A stretch of DNA of 52,343 bases from Bacteroidia bacterium (GTDB lineage Bacteria > Bacteroidota > Bacteroidia > AKYH767-A > OLB10), in the NCBI GenBank assembly GCA_016788065.1, contig JAEUTI010000002.1, forward strand, positions 1 to 52,343, in the 5' to 3' direction. The notes beneath the pieces are model-generated. The model saw only the letters and a program-made list of their open reading frames with translations, was not told the origin of the DNA and made no database searches. The translations under genes were made by a program, and so were the position numbers. Below, in pieces: positions 31,675-43,182 of the stretch (position 1 is its first letter; each line of letters starts with the position of its first letter).

Positions 31675-34227
31675 ATGAAAAGATTCTACCTGCTGACAGT
31701 GTTTTTTATTATGCTTTTTAGTACTCGTTTGGTGTATGGCCAAATTTCTGGCTGCACTGATCCTCAATCTGTTAATTATAATCCTGCGGCTACCATAAAT
31801 GATGGTTCCTGTACATATTCAGCAACCAGTTTATCGTTGACCGATAAGGCTAGTTTAAGTGCGCCGCTACTCAATGAATCGTCGGGACTGACATTCCTGG
31901 ATGGCAAAATGTGGTCTTTTAGTGATTCCGGAAACCCTAATGATATTTATCGTGTGGATAGTTCCTCAGGAGCAATTCTCCAAACCGTTGATATCAGCAA
32001 TGCCACGAATGTCGATTGGGAAGATATGACTTCAAATGACAATTATCTGTTTATCGGCGATTTCGGAAACAATAATGGCACCAGGCAGGATCTTAAAATT
32101 TATCGCATCAATAAAACTTCATTAACTTCAACAGCTACTGCGGTGACTGCATCAGTAATAAATTTTTCATACAGTGATCAAACATCTTTTCCTTCTCTTC
32201 CTACCAACAATAATTTCGATTGTGAGGCCATGATTTTTCTGAATGATTCGATTCATCTTTTCAGTAAAAACTGGGTCGATAAACAAACAAAGCATTATGT
32301 ACTTCCAAATATTCCCGGAACGCATGTTGCACAGTACCGGGAGACTTACAATACCGGATTTCTGGTCACCTCTGCATCGGTTCAAAAGTATGGTGTTATT
32401 GCTCTAATAGGTTATCTCAGAACAGGAACATTTCCAGTTTCTATGAGTATGATTTATGATTATAAAAATCATTTATTATTTAATGGTAACAAGAGAAAAT
32501 TTGATCTGTCAACACAGTTGGTTTATGGACAAGTTGAAGGAATTGAGTTTTCAAATACTTCAACGGTTTTCGTTACGAATGAACTTTACACAAATGGTTC
32601 AACGATCCCGGCAAAATTACGCACAGTAAACATTGGTGCATATTTACCAGCTTCTTATTTATATCCGAAACCTGATGCTGCTTTTGCTGCAAGTAATTTG
32701 CAGGTGTGTTCGGGTAATGCTGTTTCATTCACAGATCAGAGTACAGATGCACCTACCTCCTGGCTATGGAGTTTTCCCGGAGGTACTCCATCATCATCAA
32801 CAGCCCAAAATCCACAGGTACAGTATTCGGTTCCGGGTATATATTCCGTAACACTTATTGCAACGAATAATGCAGGCAGTGATACATTAATTCAAACAAA
32901 CTACATCACCGTATCAGGAGCTCCTGCAACACCACCTATTCCAACAGGAAGCAATATCGTTTGTAAAAATACCTCAGGAAATATTTATTCTGTCACCAAT
33001 ACACCGGGCACAACTTACAATTGGAGCGTGCCTTCAGGTGCCAGTATTTCTTCCGGTCAAGGTTCCAATCAAATTACTGTTGCATTTTCCGGTTCAGCAG
33101 TAAATGGGAATATTTGTGTAACTGCTAATAATGGTTGTGCTACAAGTGCTGCTGCGTGCAAATCAATAAGTATTGCAGTAGCATTACCTTCTAAGCCTGC
33201 CACAATCAATGGTAGTTTAACGCAATGTGCCGGAACCTCCGGGGTCGTTTACACGTGTTCAACCATAGGTAGTGCAACATCCTATAATTGGATAGTTCCT
33301 GCCAATGTTTCTATTTTAAGCGGACAAGGTACTAGTTCCTTAATATTAAATTTTAATCAGAATTTTACAACCGGTACATTGCAGGTGGCTGCTGTAAATT
33401 GTTTAGGAAGTAGTGCATTCAGGACGGTTACAATCAGGTCTAAGCCATCAGTTCCGGGATTGGTAAATGGCCAAACTGTTGGTGTTTGTGCCGGCACAAC
33501 CGGTGTCGCATATTCAATTGCGCCTGTTTCAAATGCATCATCTTATAATTGGACTGCACCGGCAAACGCTGCAATCACCAGCGGACAAGGAACAAATGCT
33601 GTTGTTGTTGATTATTCTGCTTCTTTTGTTACAGGAACTTTGCGTGTTGCTGCTGTCAATGCATGTGGCTCAAGCAATGAACGTGTAACCACCATACGAA
33701 GTGCTCCGGAAAAACCGGGAATTATAACCGGTGCTGCAGGTGTTTGTGCCAATCAAACCGGAGTAGCATACAGTATTGCACCAGTAAACGGAAGTTCAAC
33801 CTATAACTGGCTTGTTCCTGCAGGCGCAACAATTACTAGTGGTCAAAACACTCCAGCGATTGTAGTAAATTATGGATTGAATGGCGGTAATGTCAAAGTA
33901 AGAGCAGGTAACAGTTGTGGATTCAGCAGCTATAGATCACTTGCAACTTCAATTGTTTGCAAAGAGACTTTAAATGACTTAATAGAATTAAACGTTGAGG
34001 TTTTTCCGAATCCTTCAAATTCAGAGTTTACGCTTCAGATTGATGAAGGCATGTATTCGGATTTCGAATTAATTATTAGGGATGTCGCCGGGAGGGTTGT
34101 TGAAAAGAAAAATATAAATGGTGAATCTGAAAAGTTCACTTTTGGCTTATTGTTGCCTGGTGGATTTTATACCGCCGAATTTATTAGTGAAAACAGGAAA
34201 TATGTTGTACGCCTGATTAAAAATTAA
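31675..34227 (+). CDS. PKD/Ig-repeat secreted protein with T9SS sorting domain
   Basis: The ATG at 31675 (850 residues) opens a signal peptide, MKRFYLLTVFFIMLFSTRLVYG; upstream in-frame starts are not plausible. The order is: a GCTDPQSVNYNPAATINDGS calcium-loop-like module, a propeller-like region (about 55-325; NDIYRVDSSSGAILQTVDI), a PKD domain (about 330-413; SFTDQSTDAPTSWLWSFPGG), four Ig/PKD-like modules of 85-87 residues each with YNW(S/I/T/L)(V/A)P and SGQG/SGQN motifs, and a T9SS sorting domain (about 773-850, VFPNPSNSEFTLQI). The role is a cell-surface or secreted binding protein. The next gene starts 2 nt after its stop. Confidence 0.9.
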   Translation: MKRFYLLTVFFIMLFSTRLVYGQISGCTDPQSVNYNPAATINDGSCTYSATSLSLTDKASLSAPLLNESSGLTFLDGKMWSFSDSGNPNDIYRVDSSSGAILQTVDISNATNVDWEDMTSNDNYLFIGDFGNNNGTRQDLKIYRINKTSLTSTATAVTASVINFSYSDQTSFPSLPTNNNFDCEAMIFLNDSIHLFSKNWVDKQTKHYVLPNIPGTHVAQYRETYNTGFLVTSASVQKYGVIALIGYLRTGTFPVSMSMIYDYKNHLLFNGNKRKFDLSTQLVYGQVEGIEFSNTSTVFVTNELYTNGSTIPAKLRTVNIGAYLPASYLYPKPDAAFAASNLQVCSGNAVSFTDQSTDAPTSWLWSFPGGTPSSSTAQNPQVQYSVPGIYSVTLIATNNAGSDTLIQTNYITVSGAPATPPIPTGSNIVCKNTSGNIYSVTNTPGTTYNWSVPSGASISSGQGSNQITVAFSGSAVNGNICVTANNGCATSAAACKSISIAVALPSKPATINGSLTQCAGTSGVVYTCSTIGSATSYNWIVPANVSILSGQGTSSLILNFNQNFTTGTLQVAAVNCLGSSAFRTVTIRSKPSVPGLVNGQTVGVCAGTTGVAYSIAPVSNASSYNWTAPANAAITSGQGTNAVVVDYSASFVTGTLRVAAVNACGSSNERVTTIRSAPEKPGIITGAAGVCANQTGVAYSIAPVNGSSTYNWLVPAGATITSGQNTPAIVVNYGLNGGNVKVRAGNSCGFSSYRSLATSIVCKETLNDLIELNVEVFPNPSNSEFTLQIDEGMYSDFELIIRDVAGRVVEKKNINGESEKFTFGLLLPGGFYTAEFISENRKYVVRLIKN

Positions 34228-34229
34228 CT

Positions 34230-34682
34230 ATGAAGAAATTCCAGCTTATACTCGTAGTTGGGTTGTTGCTAACAGCGACTCAGATATATGCACAATCTGA
34301 TTCCAAAACCGAAATCGCTCAAATTACCAACACATTAATGGATTATATTGAGGGTACAGCAAATGGGGAGCCTGAACGCCTGCGTAAAGCCTTTCACCCT
34401 GATTTTAAGTTGTACACAGTGACTGATACTGATAGCTTGTTAGTTCGTTCCGGCGAGAAGTATATCGCTAATATTAAAACAGGAGAAAAAGCAAATCGAA
34501 TTGGCAGAATAATTTCCATCGATTTTGAAAATGATGCTGCCATGGCGAAAGCTGAAATTGTTGTTCCGGGCTGGAGAATTTTTACAGACTACTTTTTGTT
34601 GCTTAAATATGAAGGCTCCTGGAAAATTGTTCAGAAAAGTTACACCTGGAGACCATACACTGTTGTTTCGGAGAAGAAGTAA
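34230..34682 (+). CDS. Secreted NTF2-like (lumazine-binding-like) protein
   Basis: The 150-residue protein has a signal peptide (MKKFQLILVVGLLLTATQIYAQ). The mature domain is of the SnoaL/NTF2-like type known as putative lumazine-binding: ITNTLMDYIEGTANGEPERL, FHPDFKLYTV, GRIISIDFENDAAMAKAEI, FTDYFLLLKYEGSWKIVQKSY. Bound ligand and reaction are unknown. It starts 2 nt after the PKD protein stop, so it is co-translated with it. It converges on the alpha/beta hydrolase with an 18-nt gap. Confidence 0.88.
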   Translation: MKKFQLILVVGLLLTATQIYAQSDSKTEIAQITNTLMDYIEGTANGEPERLRKAFHPDFKLYTVTDTDSLLVRSGEKYIANIKTGEKANRIGRIISIDFENDAAMAKAEIVVPGWRIFTDYFLLLKYEGSWKIVQKSYTWRPYTVVSEKK

Positions 34683-34700
34683 TATTCCGGAAGTTGAAGT

Positions 34701-35513
34701 TTAAGATTTCAGAAAATCAATAATGATTTTATTGAATTCCTCCGCTTGTTCCATATTTGAAATATGACCAGCTTTCTGAATGATCCTGATTTGTGAACCT
34801 TTTATTTGCTCATGCAAATATTGTGCTTTTGAAACCGGAGTAAGTGTATCATCTGAACCGCAAATTACCAATGCCGGCACTTTGATTTGATCCAACATCG
34901 AGCATGTTTCATTTCTTTCTGCTAATGCCTTCATTCCATTAGTGAATGCATGTTCTGAATTGGATAACATCATATTTTTCAACCCAGCGACTATTTCAGG
35001 TTTACTGCTCACAGTTTCGGGATGGAAAACATTTTTAAGAAAGCCTTCTGTGAAATCTGTAATCCCATTTGATTTGATATCATCAATAGATTTAAGTCTT
35101 TTTGCCTTGCCTTCTTCGGTGTCGGCATTACATTGAGTATCGCATAAAATAATGGCATTAAATCGCTCAGGATAGCGTTGAATGGCATTCAGCGCAATGT
35201 ATCCTCCCATCGACAAACCACAGACTGCTACCTTATCCAGGTTTAACTCATCCATAAGTTCAATTAAATCGTCTGCAAAAAGATCCATACTTAGTTCAGA
35301 TGCATCATCTTTGGAATACCCAAAACTTCTCAAGTCTGGAGCAATTATCCGGAAGTGTTGTTTCAATGAATTGTACTGTGGTTGCCACATCGATTTGTTG
35401 AAGGGAAATCCATGGAGAAATATTATCGGAGCTCCTTTGCCCATATCATCATAAGCCATCATGAAATTGGAAATATTTTTATTAGTGTGTTGAATCTTAT
35501 TTGGTGTTGACAT
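34701..35513 (-). CDS. Alpha/beta hydrolase
   Basis: The 270-residue protein has the classic fold signs: oxyanion motif IFLHGFPFNKSMW, nucleophile elbow CGLSMGGYIAL (Ser101), acidic residue in VICGSDDTLTPVS (Asp221 or Asp222) and catalytic His250 in IQKAGHISNMEQ. No signal peptide is present, so it is cytoplasmic. It resembles 3-oxoadipate-enol-lactonase-like or non-haem-chloroperoxidase-like esterases; the substrate is unknown. It lies 136 nt downstream of katG, separated by katG's terminator. Confidence 0.92.
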   Translation of the reverse strand: MSTPNKIQHTNKNISNFMMAYDDMGKGAPIIFLHGFPFNKSMWQPQYNSLKQHFRIIAPDLRSFGYSKDDASELSMDLFADDLIELMDELNLDKVAVCGLSMGGYIALNAIQRYPERFNAIILCDTQCNADTEEGKAKRLKSIDDIKSNGITDFTEGFLKNVFHPETVSSKPEIVAGLKNMMLSNSEHAFTNGMKALAERNETCSMLDQIKVPALVICGSDDTLTPVSKAQYLHEQIKGSQIRIIQKAGHISNMEQAEEFNKIIIDFLKS

Positions 35514-35595
35514 GGCAGCTTTTTGATAGTTTATATTGGGTTATCTTTTGTTAACACCAAACTATCTGTTTTGTTAACTCCCGATAAGTATTCAT

Positions 35596-35629
35596 AAAAA
35601 AAGGTGACCTATAAAGATCACCTTTTTGC
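35596..35629 (-). terminator. Terminator after katG
   Basis: AAAAAGGTGA (35598-35607) pairs with TCACCTTTTT (35618-35627) around a 10-nt loop. On the minus strand the stem ends in a T-rich run. It lies between katG and the hydrolase gene. Confidence 0.75.
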
Positions 35630-35649
35630 TTTATTCTTTGAACCTGATA

Positions 35650-37992
<2,343 letters not shown>

Positions 37993-38171
37993 TTAAGAAC
38001 ATGAGAATATTCATGCTAAGAGGAAGCAAATTTTTCTCATAATATGATTTTTGTCACAATAATTGGATGTAGAAATGATTAGATGTTGGTAATTTGAAAT
38101 TAGCAGCATTTGACAAACACAGATAGTTTTAATTTGTTCAAATTTGGCCTCAGTTAAACAACGGTGATGCT

Positions 38172-39605
38172 ATGAAATTAAAGATGAAGAATATTTCCGT
38201 CCGGTTAGTTTTGTTTCTGCTATGGTTCCCCTTGTTAAAGTCAAATGGACAAGGGGTTCCATTTCCGCTCGACAGCATGTTGAGTAAATCACTCGACAGC
38301 ATGCAGGTGGTTTTGAATGTAAAGTCATTGAGTGCAGCAATGCAATTTCCTGATACTGCTGTTTGGGCAAGAGCAACCGGAATCAGCTCATTGGTTCCAT
38401 TGGATAGCGTAACCACTTCAGATGTTTATCTGATTGGAAGTGTTACTAAAACAATGACATCAGCTTGTGTTTTGCAATTAGCAGAACAAGGAGTATTGAA
38501 TCTCGATGATAGTCTCTATCAATGGATAGATACCATTCAATACATAAATCCAAATATTACTATCAGACAATTACTTCGTCACGAAAGTGGAATATATGAT
38601 GTGTTGAGTAATCCCGCATGTCAGCCCACATTATTGGGTGATCAGGATTCTATCTGGGACCCAATCGATTTAATTCAAACCTTTATTGCACCACCACAAT
38701 TTAATCCCGGTGCAGCATGGTCGTATTCCAATACCAATTATTTTTTATTGGCTCAGATTATCAGAGAGGCCACGGGAAATTATTTTTATCAGGAATTGAG
38801 GAATCGTTTTTTTGCGCCTCTGGCGATGAATACGATTGCAACCCCTTCATTCGAAACATTAACTTCTCCTGTTGCTCATGTATGGATGGATTTAAATGGT
38901 GATGGTATTAACGATGATGCCCATAACTTCTACATCAATTATTTATCTCTTAATTCTGTAGCCGGTGCAGCAGGTGGTTATTTTGCAACACCGACAGATG
39001 TAACCAGATGGATGCGTACTTACATGCGGGGCGATATTCTTTCGGCTGCAACAATGACTGAAGCCAAAACAACTGTCGCCGCTCCGGGATTACCTTCAGC
39101 CACTTATGGATTAGGATTGACGAGAAAGTTCTTTGCGGGGTATGAAGGATTTGGTCATGGTGGAGATTTAGCATACGCTGCCAGTTCCTGGTATTTCCCT
39201 TTGCGCGATCTGAGTATTACGGTATTCACCAACGATTCAAAAAATAATTCCTGGACTCTGGTTCCTGTAATAACCGTTTTGCTGAAAACATATAACAATT
39301 ACCTCGCAACTCTTACAGGAATATCAGACTTGGCAAACAATCAACTGGAACTACAAACATTCCCTAATCCTTTTGTTGATGAACTGTCAATCAGATTTGC
39401 CGGGTTGGAAAATTATAAGCAATTTGAGGTTGTGTTGAATAATACCCTTGGACAACAAGTCTTAGCAAAGCAGTTTTCAAATCCGGGACAGGCTGAAACC
39501 GTTTTGTCGCTTTCAGGTTTGAGTCATGTTCCGGGTGGTATTTACCTCGTTTCGCTTTACGCAGATGGCAATCCCATTGCCACTAAGCGGGTTGTGCGAT
39601 TGTGA
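38172..39605 (+). CDS. Serine beta-lactamase-family hydrolase with T9SS sorting domain
   Basis: The 477-residue protein has a signal peptide (about 1-27). Class C beta-lactamase/DD-peptidase motifs are present: SVTK with Ser90 and Lys93, YSN at Tyr185-Asn187 and HGGD as the third motif (KTG-like position). The residues between them match the family (RQLLRHESGIYDVL, GAAGGYFATPTDVTRWM). The T9SS domain starts TFPNPFVDELSIRF and ends VVRL, so the enzyme is exported to the surface. Members hydrolyse peptides or esters; the substrate is unknown. The AraC regulator follows 88 nt downstream. Confidence 0.93.
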   Translation: MKLKMKNISVRLVLFLLWFPLLKSNGQGVPFPLDSMLSKSLDSMQVVLNVKSLSAAMQFPDTAVWARATGISSLVPLDSVTTSDVYLIGSVTKTMTSACVLQLAEQGVLNLDDSLYQWIDTIQYINPNITIRQLLRHESGIYDVLSNPACQPTLLGDQDSIWDPIDLIQTFIAPPQFNPGAAWSYSNTNYFLLAQIIREATGNYFYQELRNRFFAPLAMNTIATPSFETLTSPVAHVWMDLNGDGINDDAHNFYINYLSLNSVAGAAGGYFATPTDVTRWMRTYMRGDILSAATMTEAKTTVAAPGLPSATYGLGLTRKFFAGYEGFGHGGDLAYAASSWYFPLRDLSITVFTNDSKNNSWTLVPVITVLLKTYNNYLATLTGISDLANNQLELQTFPNPFVDELSIRFAGLENYKQFEVVLNNTLGQQVLAKQFSNPGQAETVLSLSGLSHVPGGIYLVSLYADGNPIATKRVVRL

Positions 39606-39622
39606 TAGAATTTACATTATCA

Positions 39623-39636
39623 TTACTAATTAGTAA
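39623..39636. promoter_or_regulatory. 14-bp palindrome before the AraC gene
   Basis: TTACTAATTAGTAA is a perfect palindrome 58 nt before the AraC start. It shares ACTAAT/TTAGT with the palindromes before the metzincin gene. AT-rich palindromes of this length arise by chance, so this is only a candidate operator. Confidence 0.3.
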
Positions 39637-39693
39637 GTGCTGGTATTGCAATTCATCAAATTGATTTTTATCTTTGAAAAAAGATAGAGCTTG

Positions 39694-40587
39694 ATGCCAA
39701 CTTCTCCACTGAACCTTTTAGTATATACTTCTGATAAGAGAAGTTTGATTGACTTTTCCTCTATAAGTGAATTATCCAGTCCGCTGAAGTTTCGTAATTT
39801 TTCAATTAAATATGTCAGCAATGGTTGTGAGGAGTATTCCGTTAACGGGAACAAATACAGTGTTACTAACGGACAGTATTTACTTGCAAATCATTCCGCA
39901 GAGGGTGCAGTTGAAATTGAAAGTCGCGTTCCTGTAAGAGGGATTTGTATAGATTTGTCACATGAAATATTATCGGAAGTAACTGCTAGTTATCGCAGAC
40001 CCGATACCTTTCATCCGGATCCGGCACTTGATAAATTCTTCAAAGGGAATGATTTTTTAGAAAATAAGTATTCATCGGATGAAACTATCTTAGGGCAGTA
40101 TCTCAAAAAAATAGATAGAGAATTTACTGCTGGTCAACTTTCATCCGGTGATTTTACGAATGAATTTTATTTCAACATTGCAGAAAATATTATTGCTGAC
40201 CATATTCCTGTTTACAAACAATTACAGAATATTCCCTCAGTGAAGTCTGTTACCAGAAAGGATTTGTTGCGAAGAATTAATTCTGGCAAAGCATATATTG
40301 ATGCCAACTACTTATGTGTAATTGATATAAAAGATGCAGCTTCATATTGCTGCTTGTCAGAATACCATTTCTTCCGTTTGTTCCGGAAAGTATTTGGAAT
40401 AAGTCCCTATCAGTATGTAATCAGGAAACGTCTTTTTCATGCCAGATCAGTACTTTCGGAAAAACAACTCGCTATATCTGATGTGGCGGTGTTAACAGGA
40501 TTTGCAAATGTGAGCGCTTTTAGCAAATCTTTCAGGAAGCAATTTGGCATTGCTCCATCATCATTCATTGACAGTTTTAAGAGTTGA
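39694..40587 (+). CDS. AraC-family transcriptional regulator
   Basis: The ATG at 39694 (297 residues) is preferred over the TTG one codon earlier. The C-terminal 100 residues hold two HTH units of AraC/XylS type: CVIDIKDAASYCCLSEYHFFRLF and the signature region AISDVAVLTGFANVSAFSKS followed by FRKQFGIAPSSF. The N-terminal domain (cupin-like; SNGCEEYSVNGNKYSVTNGQ, then SRVPVRGICIDLSHEI) would bind an effector. Its target is not evident; the adjacent T9SS hydrolase is possible. Confidence 0.93.
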   Translation: MPTSPLNLLVYTSDKRSLIDFSSISELSSPLKFRNFSIKYVSNGCEEYSVNGNKYSVTNGQYLLANHSAEGAVEIESRVPVRGICIDLSHEILSEVTASYRRPDTFHPDPALDKFFKGNDFLENKYSSDETILGQYLKKIDREFTAGQLSSGDFTNEFYFNIAENIIADHIPVYKQLQNIPSVKSVTRKDLLRRINSGKAYIDANYLCVIDIKDAASYCCLSEYHFFRLFRKVFGISPYQYVIRKRLFHARSVLSEKQLAISDVAVLTGFANVSAFSKSFRKQFGIAPSSFIDSFKS

Positions 40588-40657
40588 GAATTATTTTCAG
40601 GTGTATTTTTATCTGAACGATTCATTAGTCAGGACTTTTATTTTACAGTTGAGATTT

Positions 40658-40686
40658 CTTGTTCTTTTTTAGAACATTTTATTTCC
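40658..40686 (+). terminator. Possible weak terminator after the AraC gene
   Basis: TGTTCT (40660-40665) pairs with AGAACA (40671-40676) and is followed by TTTTATTT. The stem is only 6 bp and low in GC. Confidence 0.35.
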
Positions 40687-40732
40687 GGATTATTTTGTTA
40701 TCTTCACGAAATTTGAAATAATAAAGTATTCT

Positions 40733-42205
40733 ATGACGCTTAATTCTGAAAATATTCTGCTCATCGGCTCAATACTATTGTTATTGAGTATTCTCGCCAG
40801 TAAAACAATAGGTAGGGTTGGAATTCCTGCTCTAATTATTTTTCTCATAGTAGGAATGCTTGCCGGATCTGATGGAATTGGTGGAATTCATTTTGATGAT
40901 GCCGATCTTGCGCAATCTTTAGGAACTATTGCCCTGACTTTCATTCTGTTTGCCGGAGGTCTGGAAACGAAACTGGAAAGTGTGAAGCCCATTCTTAAAC
41001 AAGGAATCTTGTTATCTACACTGGGCGTATTTATTACTGCTGGTACTGTTGGTTACTTTGTTGCAGCAATCTCAGACTTTACTTTAATGGAAGGATTTCT
41101 GATAGGCGCGATTGTATCATCTACGGATGCTGCTGCTGTTTTTTCTGTGCTGCGGTCGAAAAGTATCGGACTGAAAGGTAACCTGAGACCATTGCTCGAA
41201 TTGGAATCAGGAAGCAATGATCCCATGGCATATTTCCTCACAATCGGTATAACATCCCTTATGATGAATGCTGAATCGTCGGCATTGTCACTTATACCAA
41301 TGTTCTTTCAACAAATGATCATTGGAGCATTGTTGGGTTATTTAATGGGGAAATTTATGACCTGGGTAATTAATAAGGTTAATCTCGATTATGATGGTCT
41401 TTATCCGGTTTTGATGCTGGCACTTGTATTCTTTACTTACAGTATCACCGCCTTTTTTAATGGCAACGGATTTCTTGCCGTTTATCTGGCAGCTATCATA
41501 TTAGGAAATCAGAATTTTGTTCATAAAAAGAGTATTATCAGATTTTATGATGGGCAGGCGTGGCTGATGCAAATTGTAATGTTCCTGACTCTGGGACTAC
41601 TCGTTTTTCCTAAACAAATGTTGCCCTTCGCCGGCACTGGTTTGATAATAGCAATGTTCCTAATTTTTGTTGCACGACCGTTGGCAGTTTTTATTTGTCT
41701 CTCGTTTTTTAAGATGAAAAACCGGGAAAGGCTATTGATTTCCTGGGTAGGTTTGAGAGGTGCCGTACCTATCGTTTTTGCAACTTATCCTATGTTGCAG
41801 GGAGTTGAGAAATCAGGCATGATTTTTAATATCGTATTTTTTATCGTGCTCGCATCTGTAATGTTGCAAGGAACTACTATTGGTTTGGTTGCCAAATGGC
41901 TATATCTCTTTAAACCTGTCAAGTTTAAAACCCGGTATCCTCTGGAATTGGAGATGTCTGATAATTTTAAAAATGAGCTTTTTGAAATAGAAATTGATGA
42001 TAACTCTGCTGCTATCGGTAAACAGATTTTCCAGTTCAAATTTCCGAAAACGTCTCTTATTGTTCTTATTAGCCGAAACGGGAAGTACATTACCCCAAGT
42101 GGTACATCTACTTTGTTAAGAGGCGACAAGCTGTTGATTATGAGCGATAATAAAGATGACAAAGTTTTCATCGGTAATGCTTTAGGCTTAAATCAAAATA
42201 GTTGA
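40733..42205 (+). CDS. Potassium/proton antiporter (CPA1, NhaP2-like) with TrkA-C domain
   Basis: The 490-residue protein has about 12 membrane segments. Ion-binding-region motifs include Thr131-Asp132 (VSSTDAAAVFSVL) and Asn162-Asp163 (ELESGSNDPMAYFL), typical of NhaP-type CPA1 antiporters; LRGAVPIVFATYP is also characteristic. After about residue 395 a cytoplasmic TrkA-C/RCK-C domain follows (FEIEIDDNSAAIGKQIF, TLLRGDKLLIMSD). This matches the NhaP2/CvrA potassium/proton antiporter layout, used for ion and volume balance. It appears to be monocistronic. Confidence 0.94.
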   Translation: MTLNSENILLIGSILLLLSILASKTIGRVGIPALIIFLIVGMLAGSDGIGGIHFDDADLAQSLGTIALTFILFAGGLETKLESVKPILKQGILLSTLGVFITAGTVGYFVAAISDFTLMEGFLIGAIVSSTDAAAVFSVLRSKSIGLKGNLRPLLELESGSNDPMAYFLTIGITSLMMNAESSALSLIPMFFQQMIIGALLGYLMGKFMTWVINKVNLDYDGLYPVLMLALVFFTYSITAFFNGNGFLAVYLAAIILGNQNFVHKKSIIRFYDGQAWLMQIVMFLTLGLLVFPKQMLPFAGTGLIIAMFLIFVARPLAVFICLSFFKMKNRERLLISWVGLRGAVPIVFATYPMLQGVEKSGMIFNIVFFIVLASVMLQGTTIGLVAKWLYLFKPVKFKTRYPLELEMSDNFKNELFEIEIDDNSAAIGKQIFQFKFPKTSLIVLISRNGKYITPSGTSTLLRGDKLLIMSDNKDDKVFIGNALGLNQNS

Positions 42206-42296
42206 TTTCATGTGTTTTTAAACTTTTATGAGTTAATCCTTTAAAGAATTTAATTAGCTAAATATCAGTTAAATACGTAATTATTTCAGAATTTTC

Positions 42297-42331
42297 TTGC
42301 GCAATCATATAGTTGCATATATATTTGCAAC
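42297..42331 (+). promoter_or_regulatory. ArsR-operon promoter with operator palindrome over the -7 box
   Basis: TTG at 42297-42299, a 20-nt spacer and TATATTTG (42320-42327) form a consensus Bacteroidota promoter. The inverted repeat GTTGCA-N8-TGCAAC (42312-42331) covers the -7 box, the arrangement expected for an autorepressing ArsR protein. The ATG is 22 nt downstream. Confidence 0.65.
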
Positions 42332-42352
42332 CAAATAGTAGCAAGTAAGATT

Positions 42353-42679
42353 ATGGAAACCAGAAGAGATATATTTCAGGCTATCGCGGATCCAACACGC
42401 AGGGCGATAATAGGACTCATAGCTATAACCGCAATGACACCCGGCGATTTAGCCGCCCATTTTAATACCAGCCGCCAGGCAATTTCGAAACATATAAAGG
42501 TTTTGGTCGAATGTGAAGTGGTTAAACAGGAAGTTTCCGGAAGAGAAATATTCTATCAATTAGATATAAATAAAATGAAAGAAGTAGATGAATGGCTGGA
42601 AAAATACAGATGCCTTTGGGAAAAGAGATTTGATCAATTAGAAAATGTATTGGAAAAATTAAAAACGAAAAAGAAATGA
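42353..42679 (+). CDS. ArsR-family (SdpR-like) repressor
   Basis: The 108-residue winged-HTH protein begins ETRRDIFQAIADPTRRAIIGLI, the signature of the metal-independent ArsR subgroup. The recognition helix is in MTPGDLAAHFNTSRQAISKHIKVL and the wing is VKQEVSGREIFYQLD. No metal-binding Cys cluster of the ELCVCDL type is seen. Its stop overlaps the start of the SRPBCC gene by 4 nt, a common ArsR-SRPBCC pairing. It probably represses its own operon through the palindrome upstream. Confidence 0.95.
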   Translation: METRRDIFQAIADPTRRAIIGLIAITAMTPGDLAAHFNTSRQAISKHIKVLVECEVVKQEVSGREIFYQLDINKMKEVDEWLEKYRCLWEKRFDQLENVLEKLKTKKK

Positions 42680-43176
42680 TGAACAACTTGTTAATGGATT
42701 TTACAGTCGACAAAGCAACCAGTACGGTTCATGTCAAAAAGCAATTTCATGCTACACAGGATTTAGTATGGGATGCGTTTACAAAACACGAAATTTTGGA
42801 TCAATGGTGGGCACCATTACCATGGATGGCAAAAACCAAATTTATGGAATTTCGGGAGGGAGGAAGGTGGTTGTATTCGATGCTTGGTCCGGAAGGAGAA
42901 GAACATTGGGCGCTCGCTGATTATATATACATTTCACCTAAAACAAATTTTAAGTTGGAAGATGCTTTTTGTGATGCAGAAGGAAATATCAATATGGAGT
43001 GGCCAAGATCTAACTGGAATGTTAGTTTCAGCGAAAACAATAATATCACAACAGTATCAATCGAAATTCGTCATGCAAATTTGGCAGATCTGGAGAAGAA
43101 TATTGAGTTAGGATTTAAAGAAGGCTTTACTATGGCTCTTGAAAATCTGACAAATGTATTATCTTTACAAAAATAA
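42676..43176 (+). CDS. SRPBCC (AHSA1-like) protein
   Basis: The 166-residue protein has the AHSA1 layout: VKKQFHATQDLVWDAFTKHEILDQWWAP at the N-terminus, then FREGGRWLYSMLGPEGEEHW, followed by strands and a long C-terminal helix (LGFKEGFTMALENLTNVL). It probably binds a hydrophobic ligand and may act on the stress sensed by ArsR. Two ATGs lie side by side at the start; the first gives the 4-nt overlap with the repressor. Confidence 0.93.
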   Translation: MMNNLLMDFTVDKATSTVHVKKQFHATQDLVWDAFTKHEILDQWWAPLPWMAKTKFMEFREGGRWLYSMLGPEGEEHWALADYIYISPKTNFKLEDAFCDAEGNINMEWPRSNWNVSFSENNNITTVSIEIRHANLADLEKNIELGFKEGFTMALENLTNVLSLQK

Positions 43177-43182
43177 CGAGAT

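Noticed and set aside
40658..40686. Possible operator in front of the antiporter gene
   Set aside because: The short inverted repeat is followed by T-rich sequence and fits a weak AraC-gene terminator at least as well; no operator claim is made.
41785..42171. A 128-residue minus-strand frame in the antiporter gene
   Set aside because: It is antisense to the TrkA-C region of the antiporter; no leader or family resemblance is seen.
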